Source: Campylobacter concisus (GTDB lineage Bacteria > Campylobacterota > Campylobacteria > Campylobacterales > Campylobacteraceae). Taken from it: 64,000 nt of DNA. The position numbers and the translations under genes were made by a program. Below are positions 37,240-46,902 of the stretch, one piece after another. The notes under the pieces are model-generated. The model was not told the DNA's origin. It made no database searches and worked only from the letters and a program-made list of their open reading frames with translations. The stretch lies in contig NZ_CP012541.1 in the NCBI RefSeq assembly GCF_001298465.1, positions 558,001 to 622,000 of the forward strand, read 5' to 3'. The number at the start of each line of letters is the position of its first letter. Positions within the stretch are counted from its first letter, which is position 1.

Positions 37240-38519
37240 CAAATAAAGAGGCATTTAATGAAGCCAAAAAATATATCCCAGGTGGCGTAAATTCGCCTGT
37301 TCGTGCATTTGGCAGCGTTGGTGGTGAGCCTGTAATGATCGATCACGCAAAGGGAGCTTATCTATACGACGTCGAGGGTAAAAAATATCTTGACTTTATC
37401 CAAAGCTGGGGACCGCTAATCTTTGGCCACTGCGACAAAGATATAGAAGAAGCTATCATCTCTGCTGTAAAACAAGGCGTATCTTACGGCGCGCCATCTC
37501 CAAAAGAGACAGCTCTTGCAAAGCTAATATGTGATGAGTTTAAACAAATAGATAAAATTCGCTTCGTAAGCTCTGGCACAGAGGCCACTATGAGCGCTAT
37601 CAGAGTGGCTAGAGGATATGCTAAAAAAGATGGACTAATAAAATTTGAAGGCTGCTATCACGGACACAGCGATGCACTTCTTATAAAAGCAGGAAGTGGC
37701 GCTACGACATACGGCAACGCTTCAAGCAGCGGCGTGCCACAAGATGTTGTGAAAAACACTTATCTAGCAGTTTATAACGATATCGAGAGCGTAAAAGCCA
37801 TCTTTGAAAACAATAAAGACAAAATCGGCGTCGTCATAATCGAGCCAATTGCAGGAAATATGGGGCTTGTGCCAGCTGATAAGAAATTCTTACGTGAGCT
37901 TAGAGCGCTTTGCGATAAATTTGGCGCTGTGCTTATCCTTGATGAGGTTATGAGTGGCTTTAGAGCCTCACGCCTTGGCTCATATCCATTTCACGAAGTG
38001 GGCGCTGATATTATAACATTTGGTAAGGTTATAGGCGGAGGCATGAACGTTGCTGCATTTGGCGGTAAGGCTGAAATTATGGACTGCTTAAGCCCAGAGG
38101 GTGCTGTATATCAAGCAGGCACGCTAAGTGGCAACCCAGTGGCTATGAGCGCTGGTATAGCGGCTATTTCTAAGATAAATAGTGATCCAGATTTATACGC
38201 TAGACTCGAAAAGCTTGCTACAAAACTAATGAACGGCTTTAAAGAAGCTGCAAAAAGCGCTGGCATCACCATCCAAACTGATGTTCGTGGCTCGATGTTT
38301 GGCTACTTTTTTACAGATCACGCTGTGAAAAACTACGAGGATGCGCTAAAAAGCGACACAAAACTCTTTGCTAAATTTCACCAGGCGATGCTTAAGCGCG
38401 GAATTTATCTAGCACCTAGTCAGTTTGAGACTGGATTTATTTGCGATGCGATGAGTGAAGCCGACATTGATCTAGCTATAAATGCAGCTAAAGATGCATT
38501 TTTAGAGATAAAAGCCTAA
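37236..38519 (+). CDS. hemL: Glutamate-1-semialdehyde 2,1-aminomutase
   Basis: PLP enzyme making 5-aminolevulinate in the C5 heme pathway. It is 427 residues. The PLP-binding lysine is K264 in [13 protein letters not shown]-terminal [16 protein letters not shown] and [16 protein letters not shown] match the family closely. Overlaps the cytochrome gene upstream and the AtpZ-like gene downstream by one base. Confidence 0.95.
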   Translation: MTNKEAFNEAKKYIPGGVNSPVRAFGSVGGEPVMIDHAKGAYLYDVEGKKYLDFIQSWGPLIFGHCDKDIEEAIISAVKQGVSYGAPSPKETALAKLICDEFKQIDKIRFVSSGTEATMSAIRVARGYAKKDGLIKFEGCYHGHSDALLIKAGSGATTYGNASSSGVPQDVVKNTYLAVYNDIESVKAIFENNKDKIGVVIIEPIAGNMGLVPADKKFLRELRALCDKFGAVLILDEVMSGFRASRLGSYPFHEVGADIITFGKVIGGGMNVAAFGGKAEIMDCLSPEGAVYQAGTLSGNPVAMSAGIAAISKINSDPDLYARLEKLATKLMNGFKEAAKSAGITIQTDVRGSMFGYFFTDHAVKNYEDALKSDTKLFAKFHQAMLKRGIYLAPSQFETGFICDAMSEADIDLAINAAKDAFLEIKA

Positions 38520-38797
38520 TGGCAAAGTTAAAAGTAAAAGATATCGTAGTTGGTGCTGAGCAGCTAAGTCTTGGTATCTCGATGGTTGTGGCTGTGGTAA
38601 TCGGCACTGGACTAGGATATCTTGTAAAAAAGGCTACAAATTTTACGCCAGCACTTTGGATAGGCTTTGCTATCGGTATTGCAGCTGCTATTTTAAATGT
38701 CTATAAAGCTTACAAAGCACAGATAAAAAGCCTAGATGAGCTAAAAGATGAAAGCAGATACAAAGGCTACACAAAAGACGATGATGAGGATGATTAG
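38519..38797 (+). CDS. AtpZ/AtpI-family small membrane protein
   Basis: 92 residues, two membrane helices (about 15-36 and 43-63) separated by the short loop VKKATNFTPALW, then a charged, Asp-rich tail. This is the AtpZ/AtpI pattern, small proteins that help ATP synthase assembly or Mg2+/Ca2+ entry. No atp genes are adjacent, so the functional link is inference. Confidence 0.75.
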   Translation: MAKLKVKDIVVGAEQLSLGISMVVAVVIGTGLGYLVKKATNFTPALWIGFAIGIAAAILNVYKAYKAQIKSLDELKDESRYKGYTKDDDEDD

Positions 38798-39305
38798 TAG
38801 GCTTTTGATTTGCTATTTTGCGCTTTGGCTAGCTCTTAGCGCGGTTGGCAAATTTATATCAAATTCATTTTTTATAAGCTCACAAATTTCATTTTTTGCT
38901 TCGCTTATCATCTTAACGGCTAGTTTTTTTGCATATAAAAACCGCATAAATTCTCGGCTAGAGAGTGCTAGAGATGAAATTTTAGTCAAGATAGAAGAAG
39001 AGGATGAAGAGGATGATGAAATTTTGCCCCAAAATGAGGTAAAAGAATTTAGCTTAAAAGACGAAAAAGCAAGGCTAAAAAAGCAGAAATTTTCATTTAA
39101 AGATAAAAGTTTCGCAGCAGCCTTTATGCCTTACCGTTTGGTGGCTTATGCGATACTTTTTTTTGGATTTATTTTTTTAAAAAATGAAAATTTACTAAAC
39201 GTGCCTGGCTTTTTAGTGGGGCTTGCTCCGATGCCTATTGGTGCTTTTGTTTTTGGGCTTATGGAGAATAAATTTAATACTGCAAAGGACACTGATGGCA
39301 AGTAG
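38748..39305 (+). CDS. Integral membrane protein
   Basis: Up to 185 residues. Two helices near the N-terminus (about 18-35 and 40-60), an acidic linker with EEEDEEDDE, then two more helices (about 125-175). It overlaps the AtpZ-like gene by 50 bases if it starts at 38748; starts at 38781, 38784 or 38790 (overlap 8-17 bases) look more natural. The stop overlaps the MFS gene by 11 bases. No domain recognised. Confidence 0.72.
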   Translation: MKADTKATQKTMMRMISRLLICYFALWLALSAVGKFISNSFFISSQISFFASLIILTASFFAYKNRINSRLESARDEILVKIEEEDEEDDEILPQNEVKEFSLKDEKARLKKQKFSFKDKSFAAAFMPYRLVAYAILFFGFIFLKNENLLNVPGFLVGLAPMPIGAFVFGLMENKFNTAKDTDGK

Positions 39306-40539
39306 CTTTAGGATCATCCGTTCGATGGGGCCGCTATTTTTGGGCATGAGTTTGCTTTTTATCGGAAATGGCCTAGTCATCGCATCTTGCAGCGCACTTC
39401 TTAAGCAAAATGGAGTGGGCGAGCTAGAGATTGGATTAATTAACACGGGCTTTTTTGTAGGTGCGTTAATTAGTACCATTACAGCTCACAGAGTCATCTC
39501 AACTACTGGCCACATTAGAGCCTTTGCCATCTTTTCAGCCATTTTTGCAGTCTCAGCTATGCTTCATGCGGTAAATCAAAATTTAGTATTTTGGGCGATA
39601 TTGCGTGCATTTTTGGGATATTGCTACTACGCGCTTTTGATGGTTATAGAAAGCTGGCTAAATGCAAAAATTCCAAATAAAATAAGATCTCGCGTGATAG
39701 CCTTTTATGAAGGCGTTTTTTACACGAGTTTTGGACTTGGCATTTTGATCTTAGCACTTAATCTGAATACCTTTGAAATTTTCATCATAAGCGCAGCTTT
39801 TATCATGCTTTCAAGCATTCCATTAAATTTGATCCGTATAAATCAGCCCCAAATCCCAGAGCGTCAGCCAATAAACATCCCAAAAATTTTTGGTATCGTC
39901 CCGCTTGCTCTTGTTGGCGCGCTCATTGCAGGCTTAGCAATAAATGGCTTTTTTTCGATGGCAAGCCTTTTTGTTTTGCTTCAAGGATACGGTACAAAAG
40001 AGGCGTCATTTTTTATGACGGTTGCGATGATCGGAGGCTTTTTAGCTCAAGTTTTTATCGGTAGTTTCTCTGATAGATATGGCAGAAGGCCAGCTATTTT
40101 GCTTTGTAGTAGCGTGGCTTTAATAAGTGCGGTTTTGTTTTTACTAAATGGCAAAAATTTAACGGTTGAATATCTGCTTTCATTCTTTTTTGGGGCTGGA
40201 ATTTTTTGCACATATGGACTTTCGCTCGCTAGGGCAAATGACGAGATCACAGACAAAACAAAGAGCGTGCAAGTCGCACGTGCTTTGCTATTTAGCTACT
40301 CTTTGGCTTCGCTTTTCTCGCCGCTTCTTATGAGCTATGCGATGAAAATTTTTGGAGCATTTGGCTTTATCTATGTTTATTTGGTACTTTTTGCTGGGCT
40401 TATTTTATTTGCACTAACGCAAAAGACAATACCACAGCACATGAGAAAAGAGTACAACGATAGGCTCGTTGCAAGGACGGCTGGCATCGCTACTATTGAG
40501 CAAAATGGAAATTTTGCCGATAGAAAAAATAAAAAGTAA
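39295..40539 (+). CDS. MFS transporter
   Basis: 414 residues with 12 membrane segments. The MFS loop motif appears as GSFSDRYGRRPAI near 255-268, and an R-x-x-x-G-x-x-Y-type region (AFLGYCYYALLMVIESWLN) near 105. The N-half resembles YcaD-like MFS members. Start at 39295 chosen: AAGGA precedes it and the 24 upstream codons belong to the previous gene. Substrate unknown. Confidence 0.85.
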   Translation: MASSFRIIRSMGPLFLGMSLLFIGNGLVIASCSALLKQNGVGELEIGLINTGFFVGALISTITAHRVISTTGHIRAFAIFSAIFAVSAMLHAVNQNLVFWAILRAFLGYCYYALLMVIESWLNAKIPNKIRSRVIAFYEGVFYTSFGLGILILALNLNTFEIFIISAAFIMLSSIPLNLIRINQPQIPERQPINIPKIFGIVPLALVGALIAGLAINGFFSMASLFVLLQGYGTKEASFFMTVAMIGGFLAQVFIGSFSDRYGRRPAILLCSSVALISAVLFLLNGKNLTVEYLLSFFFGAGIFCTYGLSLARANDEITDKTKSVQVARALLFSYSLASLFSPLLMSYAMKIFGAFGFIYVYLVLFAGLILFALTQKTIPQHMRKEYNDRLVARTAGIATIEQNGNFADRKNKK

Positions 40540-40542
40540 AAA

Positions 40543-42192
40543 ATGGACGTAGGAAATTCTTTGAATATATCAAACACTTCGGTTCAGACCGGGCAAAATG
40601 CTATTCAAAATGTGCCAGTTCGTAAAAATGAAGGCTCGCTTTTTAAAAATCAGCCAAGCGTACAAACGCCTAGTGAACAGAGCATTTCAGAGACACTTGA
40701 TAATGTTGGAAAACTCGTTGCAAGAGTGCTTGATGATCTAAAAAGCGCTTCAAGTCTTAGCAAGGCTGAACAAATTTTATCTCAAGCAAAAGATACAAAA
40801 ATCGCTCCAAATTTAGTGGGCGAGCTATCAGACCTTGCAAAAAGTTTAGAAGCAGAAGCAACGCAAAATGAAAGCCCTGAGATAAAGAACCTTGCACTAA
40901 AGCTAAAAGAATTTCTAAAACCAATAGCTGATTTAAAAGCCGGCTCACTAAATGATCAGATCAAAAACTCAGGCGTAATGCTTGAAGCAAATTTAAAAGA
41001 CGCACTTAGCCCAGAAAAGCTTCCAAGCTCGGTTCAGAAGCTGCTAAGCGATATAAAAAATCTCTCAAGCGGGAATTTGCTAAATCAAATTTTAACCCTA
41101 AATGATGAAAAATTAGACAATCAAAACTCTTTTTCAAAACTTGCTTCTATACTTGAAAAAGCAGGTAGTGACGCAAAAAACATCCTTGATAACTCAAACA
41201 TAAAAACCCTTTTAAAAGATGTTGATAAGCTTGATAATGTGGTTAAATTTTTAGATAAAAATTTTTCAAAAGATCAAAATGGCGAGCTAGTAAAAAATCA
41301 AATAGGCAAAATGCAAAATTTTATCTCAAATCTAAGCGAGAAAGTCGCAAGCCTAGCAAATGAAAAGCTAAATCAAAATTTTGGTTTTAGCCAAAATCAC
41401 AAAGAGCTAAAAACTATCCTTGATAGCATAAAAAATGATCTAAAAACGCTAAATAACATAGGCGATGAAGTGGGGCTTGTAAAAGCGTTTAATGAGATGA
41501 GTGATGTTTCAAAGGATGGCAGCTTACAAGATAAGCTTCAAAGTGCGGCGAGACGTCTTGCTCATAGCCTAAGTCTTGCTGATGCTAAGGCAAGTTTGGC
41601 TAAAAATGAGCTAAGTGAGAGCAAGGCGCTTTTAAAGCAGTTAAATCTCGCCACAAACGATATAAATAACATTACGACTAAAAATAGCAGCGAAATTTCA
41701 AAGGTGCTAAGCCAAGATATAAAAAGTACGCTTTTAAATATTAGTGAAAAGAGTCAAAACCCGCAAAGCGTAAATGCTGCAAATAAGATGATTTCGCAGA
41801 TCGAGATGCATCAAATGATATCAAGCCTTCAAGGCGGGATCCAAACTTATATGCCTTATATTTGGGACGGCGTTGAGGGTGGAAATATCGCATTTAAGCA
41901 AGGCAAAAAGGATAAATTTTACGCTCAGATCGATCTAAATTTTAAGAAATTTGGACAGATAAATGTGATGGTTGGACTTATTGATAAAAGATACATCGAT
42001 CTTTCGGTGGCTACGCAAACAAATGATTTTAAGGAGCTAATCCTCTCAAACTCTAGCGAATTAAAACAAGCAATATCAAAGCTTGGACTTATAGTTTCAA
42101 ACTTTAATATCAAAACTTTGTCAAAAGTAAAGCTAAATGATAGATTTAAAAAATTTGGCGGCCTTGATGTGGGCTTTGATAAGAAAATTTAA
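40543..42192 (+). CDS. FliK-like protein (possible hook-length control)
   Basis: 549 residues, no signal peptide or membrane segment. The first about 420 residues are low complexity, rich in Lys, Ser, Asn and Leu with many helical repeats, as in the secreted ruler part of FliK. The C-terminal about 120 residues (from MPYIWDGVEGG) are compact, with YAQIDLNFKKFGQINVMVGLIDKRYIDL, resembling the FliK hook-length domain that signals to FlhB. The next gene is flhX, an FlhB C-domain homologue, which supports a flagellar role. C. jejuni has another FliK elsewhere. Confidence 0.6.
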   Translation: MDVGNSLNISNTSVQTGQNAIQNVPVRKNEGSLFKNQPSVQTPSEQSISETLDNVGKLVARVLDDLKSASSLSKAEQILSQAKDTKIAPNLVGELSDLAKSLEAEATQNESPEIKNLALKLKEFLKPIADLKAGSLNDQIKNSGVMLEANLKDALSPEKLPSSVQKLLSDIKNLSSGNLLNQILTLNDEKLDNQNSFSKLASILEKAGSDAKNILDNSNIKTLLKDVDKLDNVVKFLDKNFSKDQNGELVKNQIGKMQNFISNLSEKVASLANEKLNQNFGFSQNHKELKTILDSIKNDLKTLNNIGDEVGLVKAFNEMSDVSKDGSLQDKLQSAARRLAHSLSLADAKASLAKNELSESKALLKQLNLATNDINNITTKNSSEISKVLSQDIKSTLLNISEKSQNPQSVNAANKMISQIEMHQMISSLQGGIQTYMPYIWDGVEGGNIAFKQGKKDKFYAQIDLNFKKFGQINVMVGLIDKRYIDLSVATQTNDFKELILSNSSELKQAISKLGLIVSNFNIKTLSKVKLNDRFKKFGGLDVGFDKKI

Positions 42193-42452
42193 TGCAAGTA
42201 AATAAGAAAAAAGCAGTAGCTCTTGGCTACAACAGATCTAAAGATAATGCTCCAAGAGTGCTGGCTAGTGGCGCTGGAGAGATAGCAAATAGAATAATTG
42301 ATCTTGCAAAAGAGCATGATATACCGATCAAAGAGGATCCTGATCTTATTGAAATTTTAAGCAAGGTTGAAGTTGATCAAGAAATTCCACCAAATTTATA
42401 TAAAGCTGTTGCTGAAATTTTTAGCTTTTTATATAAGATCACAAAGAAATGA
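42192..42452 (+). CDS. flhX: FlhX, homologue of the FlhB cytoplasmic domain
   Basis: 86 residues matching only the C-terminal switch part of FlhB: KKAVALGYNRSKDNAPRVLA near 5-24, DLAKEHDIPIKEDPDL near 38-53. The NPTH autocleavage motif is absent, as expected for FlhX, which begins after it. Such proteins can substitute for the cleaved FlhB fragment in export switching. The ATG shares one base with the stop of the FliK-like gene. Confidence 0.85.
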   Translation: MQVNKKKAVALGYNRSKDNAPRVLASGAGEIANRIIDLAKEHDIPIKEDPDLIEILSKVEVDQEIPPNLYKAVAEIFSFLYKITKK

Positions 42453-42564
42453 TCTATAAATTTGCTTAAAAGTTAGCAAGGCATATAAAGAGTGGCAAGG
42501 ATATTGACGATATACAAAAAAGTGGCGTAAGCTAAATATTAAATTAAAATTTTAAAGGCTATTT

Positions 42565-43134
42565 GTGGCACAAAAATTAATATTAATAGGGGCGTCTACT
42601 GGCGGGCCTGGGCATTTAAAAAAGTTATTAAAAAACGTAAAACTAAATGGGGCTATCATCGTGATAGCCCAGCACATGAATAAAATGTTTATAAACTCTT
42701 TTGCTATGCAAATTGGAAAAGAGTGTGGCTTGGATGTTGAAATTTTAAATGAGAGGAAAATTTTAAAAGAAAATACCGTATATGTCTGCGAGCAAAATAT
42801 AGTGGTGTCACCAAATTTACCAATCAGCGCAAAGCCAAATACAGAGGAAAAGACTATATATACGCCAAATGTTGATGTGTTGTTTAAATCTGGAGTTGGA
42901 ATTTGCAAAAGCGCAAATGTCCTAGCTATCTTGCTAACTGGCATCGGAGATGATGGTGCATCTGGGCTTGATAAGCTTTATAAGGCTGGAGCAAAATGTA
43001 TAGCTGAAAATGAAGAGAGCGCGATAGTTTATGGCATGCCAAAACGTGCAAAAGAGCTAAATCAAAGCTTAAAATCATTAAATCTAACTATGATAAAAAA
43101 AGAGCTGGAGGATTTTTTAAATGCTATTAACTAA
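42565..43134 (+). CDS. cheB: Chemotaxis methylesterase CheB lacking a receiver domain
   Basis: Demethylates or deamidates chemoreceptors. It is 189 residues, consisting only of the catalytic domain. Catalytic serine in GASTGGPGH (Ser11), histidine in VIAQHMNK (near 38) and aspartate in LTGIGDDGASGL (near 130). Lack of the receiver means no control by CheA phosphorylation, as in other Campylobacters. GTG start. Overlaps cheR by 14 bases. Confidence 0.92.
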   Translation: MAQKLILIGASTGGPGHLKKLLKNVKLNGAIIVIAQHMNKMFINSFAMQIGKECGLDVEILNERKILKENTVYVCEQNIVVSPNLPISAKPNTEEKTIYTPNVDVLFKSGVGICKSANVLAILLTGIGDDGASGLDKLYKAGAKCIAENEESAIVYGMPKRAKELNQSLKSLNLTMIKKELEDFLNAIN

Positions 43135-43945
43135 TGACGCAAAAGATACAAAAACAATGCAAACAAATACTTCACAAGATATGGATAGTTTTAATGAATT
43201 TATGAATGTTATCAAAACTCTTTGCGGAGTTGATCTGGAGCCAAAAAGAGATATCACATTGCAGCGAATTACCATTTTTATTAGAGATCGCCAGATAAAA
43301 AGCTTTAAAGATCTTGTTTCGATGATAAGATATAACTCAAGCTTGCGACAAGACATTTTAAATCTAGTAACTGTAAATGAGACTTATTTTTATAGGGAGT
43401 TGCCTCAGCTTAAAGATGTGATCTATTACGCAAAGGAGCTTGGAGGAGCTAGAATTTTGTGCGCCCCTTGCTCTACTGGAGATGAGTCATATTCGCTTGC
43501 GATGCTTGCTTATGAGATGGGATTTAAACAGCATGAAATTTCAATCGTAGGTATAGACATAAACTCAGAAGCCATAGCAAGCTGTCAAAATGGTATTTTT
43601 AGTGAGAGGAGCTTGCATAGGTTAAGCGATTTTCAAAAAGAGAGATTTTTTACAAAAGTCGATGATAAATTTAAGATAAAAAAAGAAAATTTACCAAGGT
43701 GTGAGTTTAAAATTTTAAATGTTTTTGATGATGCTATTTTTAATCTAGGAAAATTTGATATCGTGCTTTCAAGAAATATGATGATCTATTTTGATGATGA
43801 TTTTAGATTAAAATGCGTTGAGAGGCTTCATAAATTGCTTAAGCCAGATGGTAGGCTTTACGCTGGGCACGCTGATCTTGTGCCTTACACTCCAGCTTAT
43901 GAAAAGCGCTTTTCAAATGGAACTACCTACTATCTAAAAAAATAA
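43121..43945 (+). CDS. cheR: Chemotaxis methyltransferase CheR
   Basis: SAM-dependent glutamate methyltransferase for chemoreceptors. It is 274 residues. An N-terminal helical domain (about 20-85) ends in VTVNETYFYRELPQ, then the SAM domain with CAPCSTGDESYSLAM near 112-126, IDINSEAI near 147 and FDIVLSRNMMIYF near 209. GGAGG lies 10 bases before the ATG; a later in-frame ATG at 43157 is possible. Paired with cheB. Confidence 0.93.
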   Translation: MLLTNDAKDTKTMQTNTSQDMDSFNEFMNVIKTLCGVDLEPKRDITLQRITIFIRDRQIKSFKDLVSMIRYNSSLRQDILNLVTVNETYFYRELPQLKDVIYYAKELGGARILCAPCSTGDESYSLAMLAYEMGFKQHEISIVGIDINSEAIASCQNGIFSERSLHRLSDFQKERFFTKVDDKFKIKKENLPRCEFKILNVFDDAIFNLGKFDIVLSRNMMIYFDDDFRLKCVERLHKLLKPDGRLYAGHADLVPYTPAYEKRFSNGTTYYLKK

Positions 43946-43954
43946 AAATTTGCC

Positions 43955-43980
43955 AAGTCGCCTTTTAACTTAGGCGACTT
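43955..43980. terminator. Hairpin between cheR and the convergent MFS gene
   Basis: Stem AAGTCGCCT / AGGCGACTT with an 8-base loop, 10 bases after the cheR stop and 14 before the MFS stop. It can serve both strands. Confidence 0.7.
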
Positions 43981-43993
43981 AATTTAAAATCAA

Positions 43994-45190
43994 TTATCTT
44001 ATTTTGTAGCTTTTTAATACGATGTGATAGTAAAAAGCCCCTACAAAAAAGAGGCTTCCCATAAAACTTGCAATCATCTCAACGCTAAATCCAATATCAT
44101 AAAGCAGACCAATGATAAATGAAATGAGAGCGCTAAAGCCAAGAAAAATCATATCGTTATATGCAATCACTCGGCCATAGAATTCTTTTTTGCAGTTTTG
44201 CTGAAGCATTGTATAGGTGTAGCTCCAAAGACTTGATGTGCAAAATCCAGCGAAGATAATGCCAATAAGCGATAGATAAAAATTCCAAAGCGATAAAGCC
44301 CAAATAATGATACCAAGGCCTTGACCGATATATACGAAAATAAGCGTATTTTTATTTATAAATTTACTAAGTATAGCTGGAGCAAACATAAGTGAAATGG
44401 ATCTTGAAGTATTTAATAGTCCTATAACTAGCGATGTCGAGAGTAAATTTGCATATTTGTAATCAGCCAAAAGTGCGATCAATGCGTCATAAGCAGTAAT
44501 GCCAACAAAGGCATGTAAAAATATAAGATGCACGATGAGTCTATTTTCTTTTAAATACACAAGGCCATTTTTTAGCATTTTTAGAGGCTTTTCTATAAAT
44601 TCTGGCTTTAGGCTTTGTAAATTTAAAAAATATAAAAATCCAAAGCTAAGAATGTATAGTATGCCATCAAGCAAAAAGGCGCTTTTAATACCAAAAAAGT
44701 GTATATAAACTCCCGCTAGCCCCATGCCAGCAGTGTATGAGACTGCCCAGATGATAGAGTGGATCTCATTTGCGAGTTTGAGATTTTCTTTGCTTAAAAT
44801 TTTTGGCAGTACGCTCATCTCTACTTGAAAATACATTCCACCGGTGCCATTTCTAACAAAAATGATAAGTAAAAGTAGCCATAAAAAATCAAGTGAGTCT
44901 ATAAAAAGAAGCATGAAAACGCTTATCGTCTCAACTGCCATCATGATGACAAGCATCGGTTTTGGGCTAAATTTATCAACTAAAATTCCACTAAAAGGAG
45001 CTATGACAACACCTGGGATAAATGCCATCGCTGCACTTAGCGTAATCGCCCAAACAGGAGCGTCAAGCTTGATAAGAAGGGTAAAAATACCTGTGTGCGA
45101 AAACCATACGCCAAAATAACATATAAGCTGAATGATGCTTAAGAGGCGAAAATTTTTCTCTTCTTTTAAAAGTTTAAGATATTCTTTCAA
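43994..45190 (-). CDS. MFS transporter (DHA3-like)
   Basis: 398 residues, about 12 membrane segments. Loop 2-3 reads GILVDKFSPKP near 60, the MFS motif in the DHA3 style; FVRNGTGGMYFQVEMSVLPKIL near 110 is typical of that group. Often drug or metabolite efflux, but the substrate is not predictable. Reverse strand, 1 base from the NlpE-like lipoprotein gene upstream, so co-transcribed with it. Confidence 0.85.
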   Translation of the reverse strand: MKEYLKLLKEEKNFRLLSIIQLICYFGVWFSHTGIFTLLIKLDAPVWAITLSAAMAFIPGVVIAPFSGILVDKFSPKPMLVIMMAVETISVFMLLFIDSLDFLWLLLLIIFVRNGTGGMYFQVEMSVLPKILSKENLKLANEIHSIIWAVSYTAGMGLAGVYIHFFGIKSAFLLDGILYILSFGFLYFLNLQSLKPEFIEKPLKMLKNGLVYLKENRLIVHLIFLHAFVGITAYDALIALLADYKYANLLSTSLVIGLLNTSRSISLMFAPAILSKFINKNTLIFVYIGQGLGIIIWALSLWNFYLSLIGIIFAGFCTSSLWSYTYTMLQQNCKKEFYGRVIAYNDMIFLGFSALISFIIGLLYDIGFSVEMIASFMGSLFFVGAFYYHIVLKSYKIR

Positions 45191-45191
45191 C

Positions 45192-46394
45192 TTATTGATT
45201 CCACATTAGCGTTATTTGTTCTATCTTTGTTTCATCTGGTATATCGTTTAGGCTTGTTATATCTTTGGCAAGTGGATTTTTTAGTGTGATTAGCATATCG
45301 TGGCTATCTATTTTTAGGTAGATATTGTTTTTGTCACTACTAAATTTAGAGATAACAAGAGAATTTTTTATATCTTTGAAATTTGATTTAAGACTGATAT
45401 TTTCTGGAGTTTTAAACTCGTTTGAGTAAATTTCAATGCTTGTGATAATGCCATTTAGCAAGGTGTATTCAAAAATTCTTTCATTTTTGTTTGTTACGAT
45501 GTAGCTGTTTTCTTTTTTTGTGTTATCTCGTTTTATGTTTTTTGAGCCGTAAATTTTTATCACATCTCTATTTGCTGATTCGTTTGTCAGCTCTGCAAAA
45601 AAGCCTTTACCAAAGAGATTTTTTTGATCTTTATCTTTTTTATATCGTCCGCTTATGTGAGCATTTTTACAAATTTTGTCATTTGCTACTAGAAAAATTG
45701 CATTATTTATTCTGTGTATGCTTAGGGCGATGCCTTTTTCATCTAAAAGGTAAAAAATTCCTTTATCGTAAAGTAGCTCAGAGCTAAACTCGCAAAGTGG
45801 TGAGCCATTTTTTAATGATGAATAAAAATTTATTTTCGCGCCATTTTTACTTGGCACGATTACGATATCTAAAAAGTTATCTTTGTTTTTAAATTTATAA
45901 AATTTAGCAAAAAAACTATCTTTGTAAGCTTTATTTACCGGTTCAAAATTATAAATTTGAGCTAGCACGCCAACTCGCTTATTTTTCTTATCATCAAGCT
46001 GAAGAAGTGAGTTTTTATTTGGTGCGAAATAGCTAAGATTGCCATTTTCATCTTTTAAAATGATAGCACTATCATCAACATCAAATGTGCCATTTTTTTC
46101 AACCAAGCTTACTTCTTTATCCATAGTAAGCATTGTTTTTGTGTAGGTTTTATCTTTATTTAGCGTAATGATAGTTTTTATGCCTTCGCAATTTGGGCAA
46201 GGCAAAATAGTGTGAAAACTGCTATAAATTGAGTTTGGAAGTATTAGCTTTTCTGGCTTTTTGGGTGTATTTACTTGAACTAGCGGCTTGTCTTCTTTTA
46301 CTGTATTTTGTGTGTTTTGTTTTGGCTCTAAATTTTCATTTTTTGCGCAGCCAAGGATGAAAAATGAGATAAGTATGGCAAAAAGATATTTCAT
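45192..46394 (-). CDS. NlpE-like lipoprotein, long form
   Basis: 400 residues from the ATG at 46394 (AAGGAG upstream). Lipobox ILGC with Cys16. An NlpE N-terminal domain (about 55-140) contains LPCPNCEGIKT, the CxxC of that family, followed by KDGTF-like strands. The remaining about 250 residues are beta-rich and unrecognised, perhaps further NlpE-type or lipocalin-like units. E. coli NlpE senses surface contact and copper stress through Cpx; Campylobacter lacks Cpx as far as I know, so the role differs. Confidence 0.75.
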   Translation of the reverse strand: MKYLFAILISFFILGCAKNENLEPKQNTQNTVKEDKPLVQVNTPKKPEKLILPNSIYSSFHTILPCPNCEGIKTIITLNKDKTYTKTMLTMDKEVSLVEKNGTFDVDDSAIILKDENGNLSYFAPNKNSLLQLDDKKNKRVGVLAQIYNFEPVNKAYKDSFFAKFYKFKNKDNFLDIVIVPSKNGAKINFYSSLKNGSPLCEFSSELLYDKGIFYLLDEKGIALSIHRINNAIFLVANDKICKNAHISGRYKKDKDQKNLFGKGFFAELTNESANRDVIKIYGSKNIKRDNTKKENSYIVTNKNERIFEYTLLNGIITSIEIYSNEFKTPENISLKSNFKDIKNSLVISKFSSDKNNIYLKIDSHDMLITLKNPLAKDITSLNDIPDETKIEQITLMWNQ

Positions 46395-46442
46395 TTGCAA
46401 CTCCTTAAAAATTGTAAAATTATATCATTTTGCCTTTAAAAT

Positions 46443-46871
46443 TTATTTTACGCGTTTAAAGATGTATTTATCTTTTAGCTCGCCAGTGACCTCTTTTTGA
46501 TCCATATCTAGCATTTTTAGGTTCTCGCCTTCTATTTTATAAAAGCTCTTTTCTTTATACTCATCAATCGTTGTTATCACACCATTTTCGATTGAGTATT
46601 TGCCTTTGCTAACGGCTTTGTAGTTGTCTTTTGACTTATAGTCCATCACGCTTTCAAATGTGCCATCTTTTTTTAATGTTAAGCGTGAATCAACACCCAT
46701 GCAACTAGCGCAAGGTAAAAATGCTTTATAAGTGCCCTCGATGCTGTTAATTGCAGCTTCGCAGCTACTTTTTACTTCACATTTGCCTTGTGGGACGTTT
46801 GCGTTTTGGCTAGATGAGGCACAACCTGCCAAAAGTAGAGCCGCACTTAGTGCAAATATAAAATTTTTCAT
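46443..46871 (-). CDS. NlpE-like lipoprotein, short form
   Basis: 142 residues. Lipobox LLLAGC (Cys17). NlpE domain from about residue 45 with LPCASCMGVDSRLTLKKDGTF, where CxxC and the strand order match the long neighbour. Two additional cysteines (CEVKSSC) lie before the domain. It lies 48 bases upstream of the long form on the same strand. Probably periplasm-facing, anchored in the outer membrane. Function unknown. Confidence 0.8.
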   Translation of the reverse strand: MKNFIFALSAALLLAGCASSSQNANVPQGKCEVKSSCEAAINSIEGTYKAFLPCASCMGVDSRLTLKKDGTFESVMDYKSKDNYKAVSKGKYSIENGVITTIDEYKEKSFYKIEGENLKMLDMDQKEVTGELKDKYIFKRVK

Positions 46872-46902
46872 GCTAATCCTTTTTGAAAATAAAATTTAAA
46901 AT

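Noticed and set aside
42493..42508. Sigma-54 promoter before cheB
   Set aside because: TGGCAAGGATATTGAC has a good -24 half but lacks the GC at -12.
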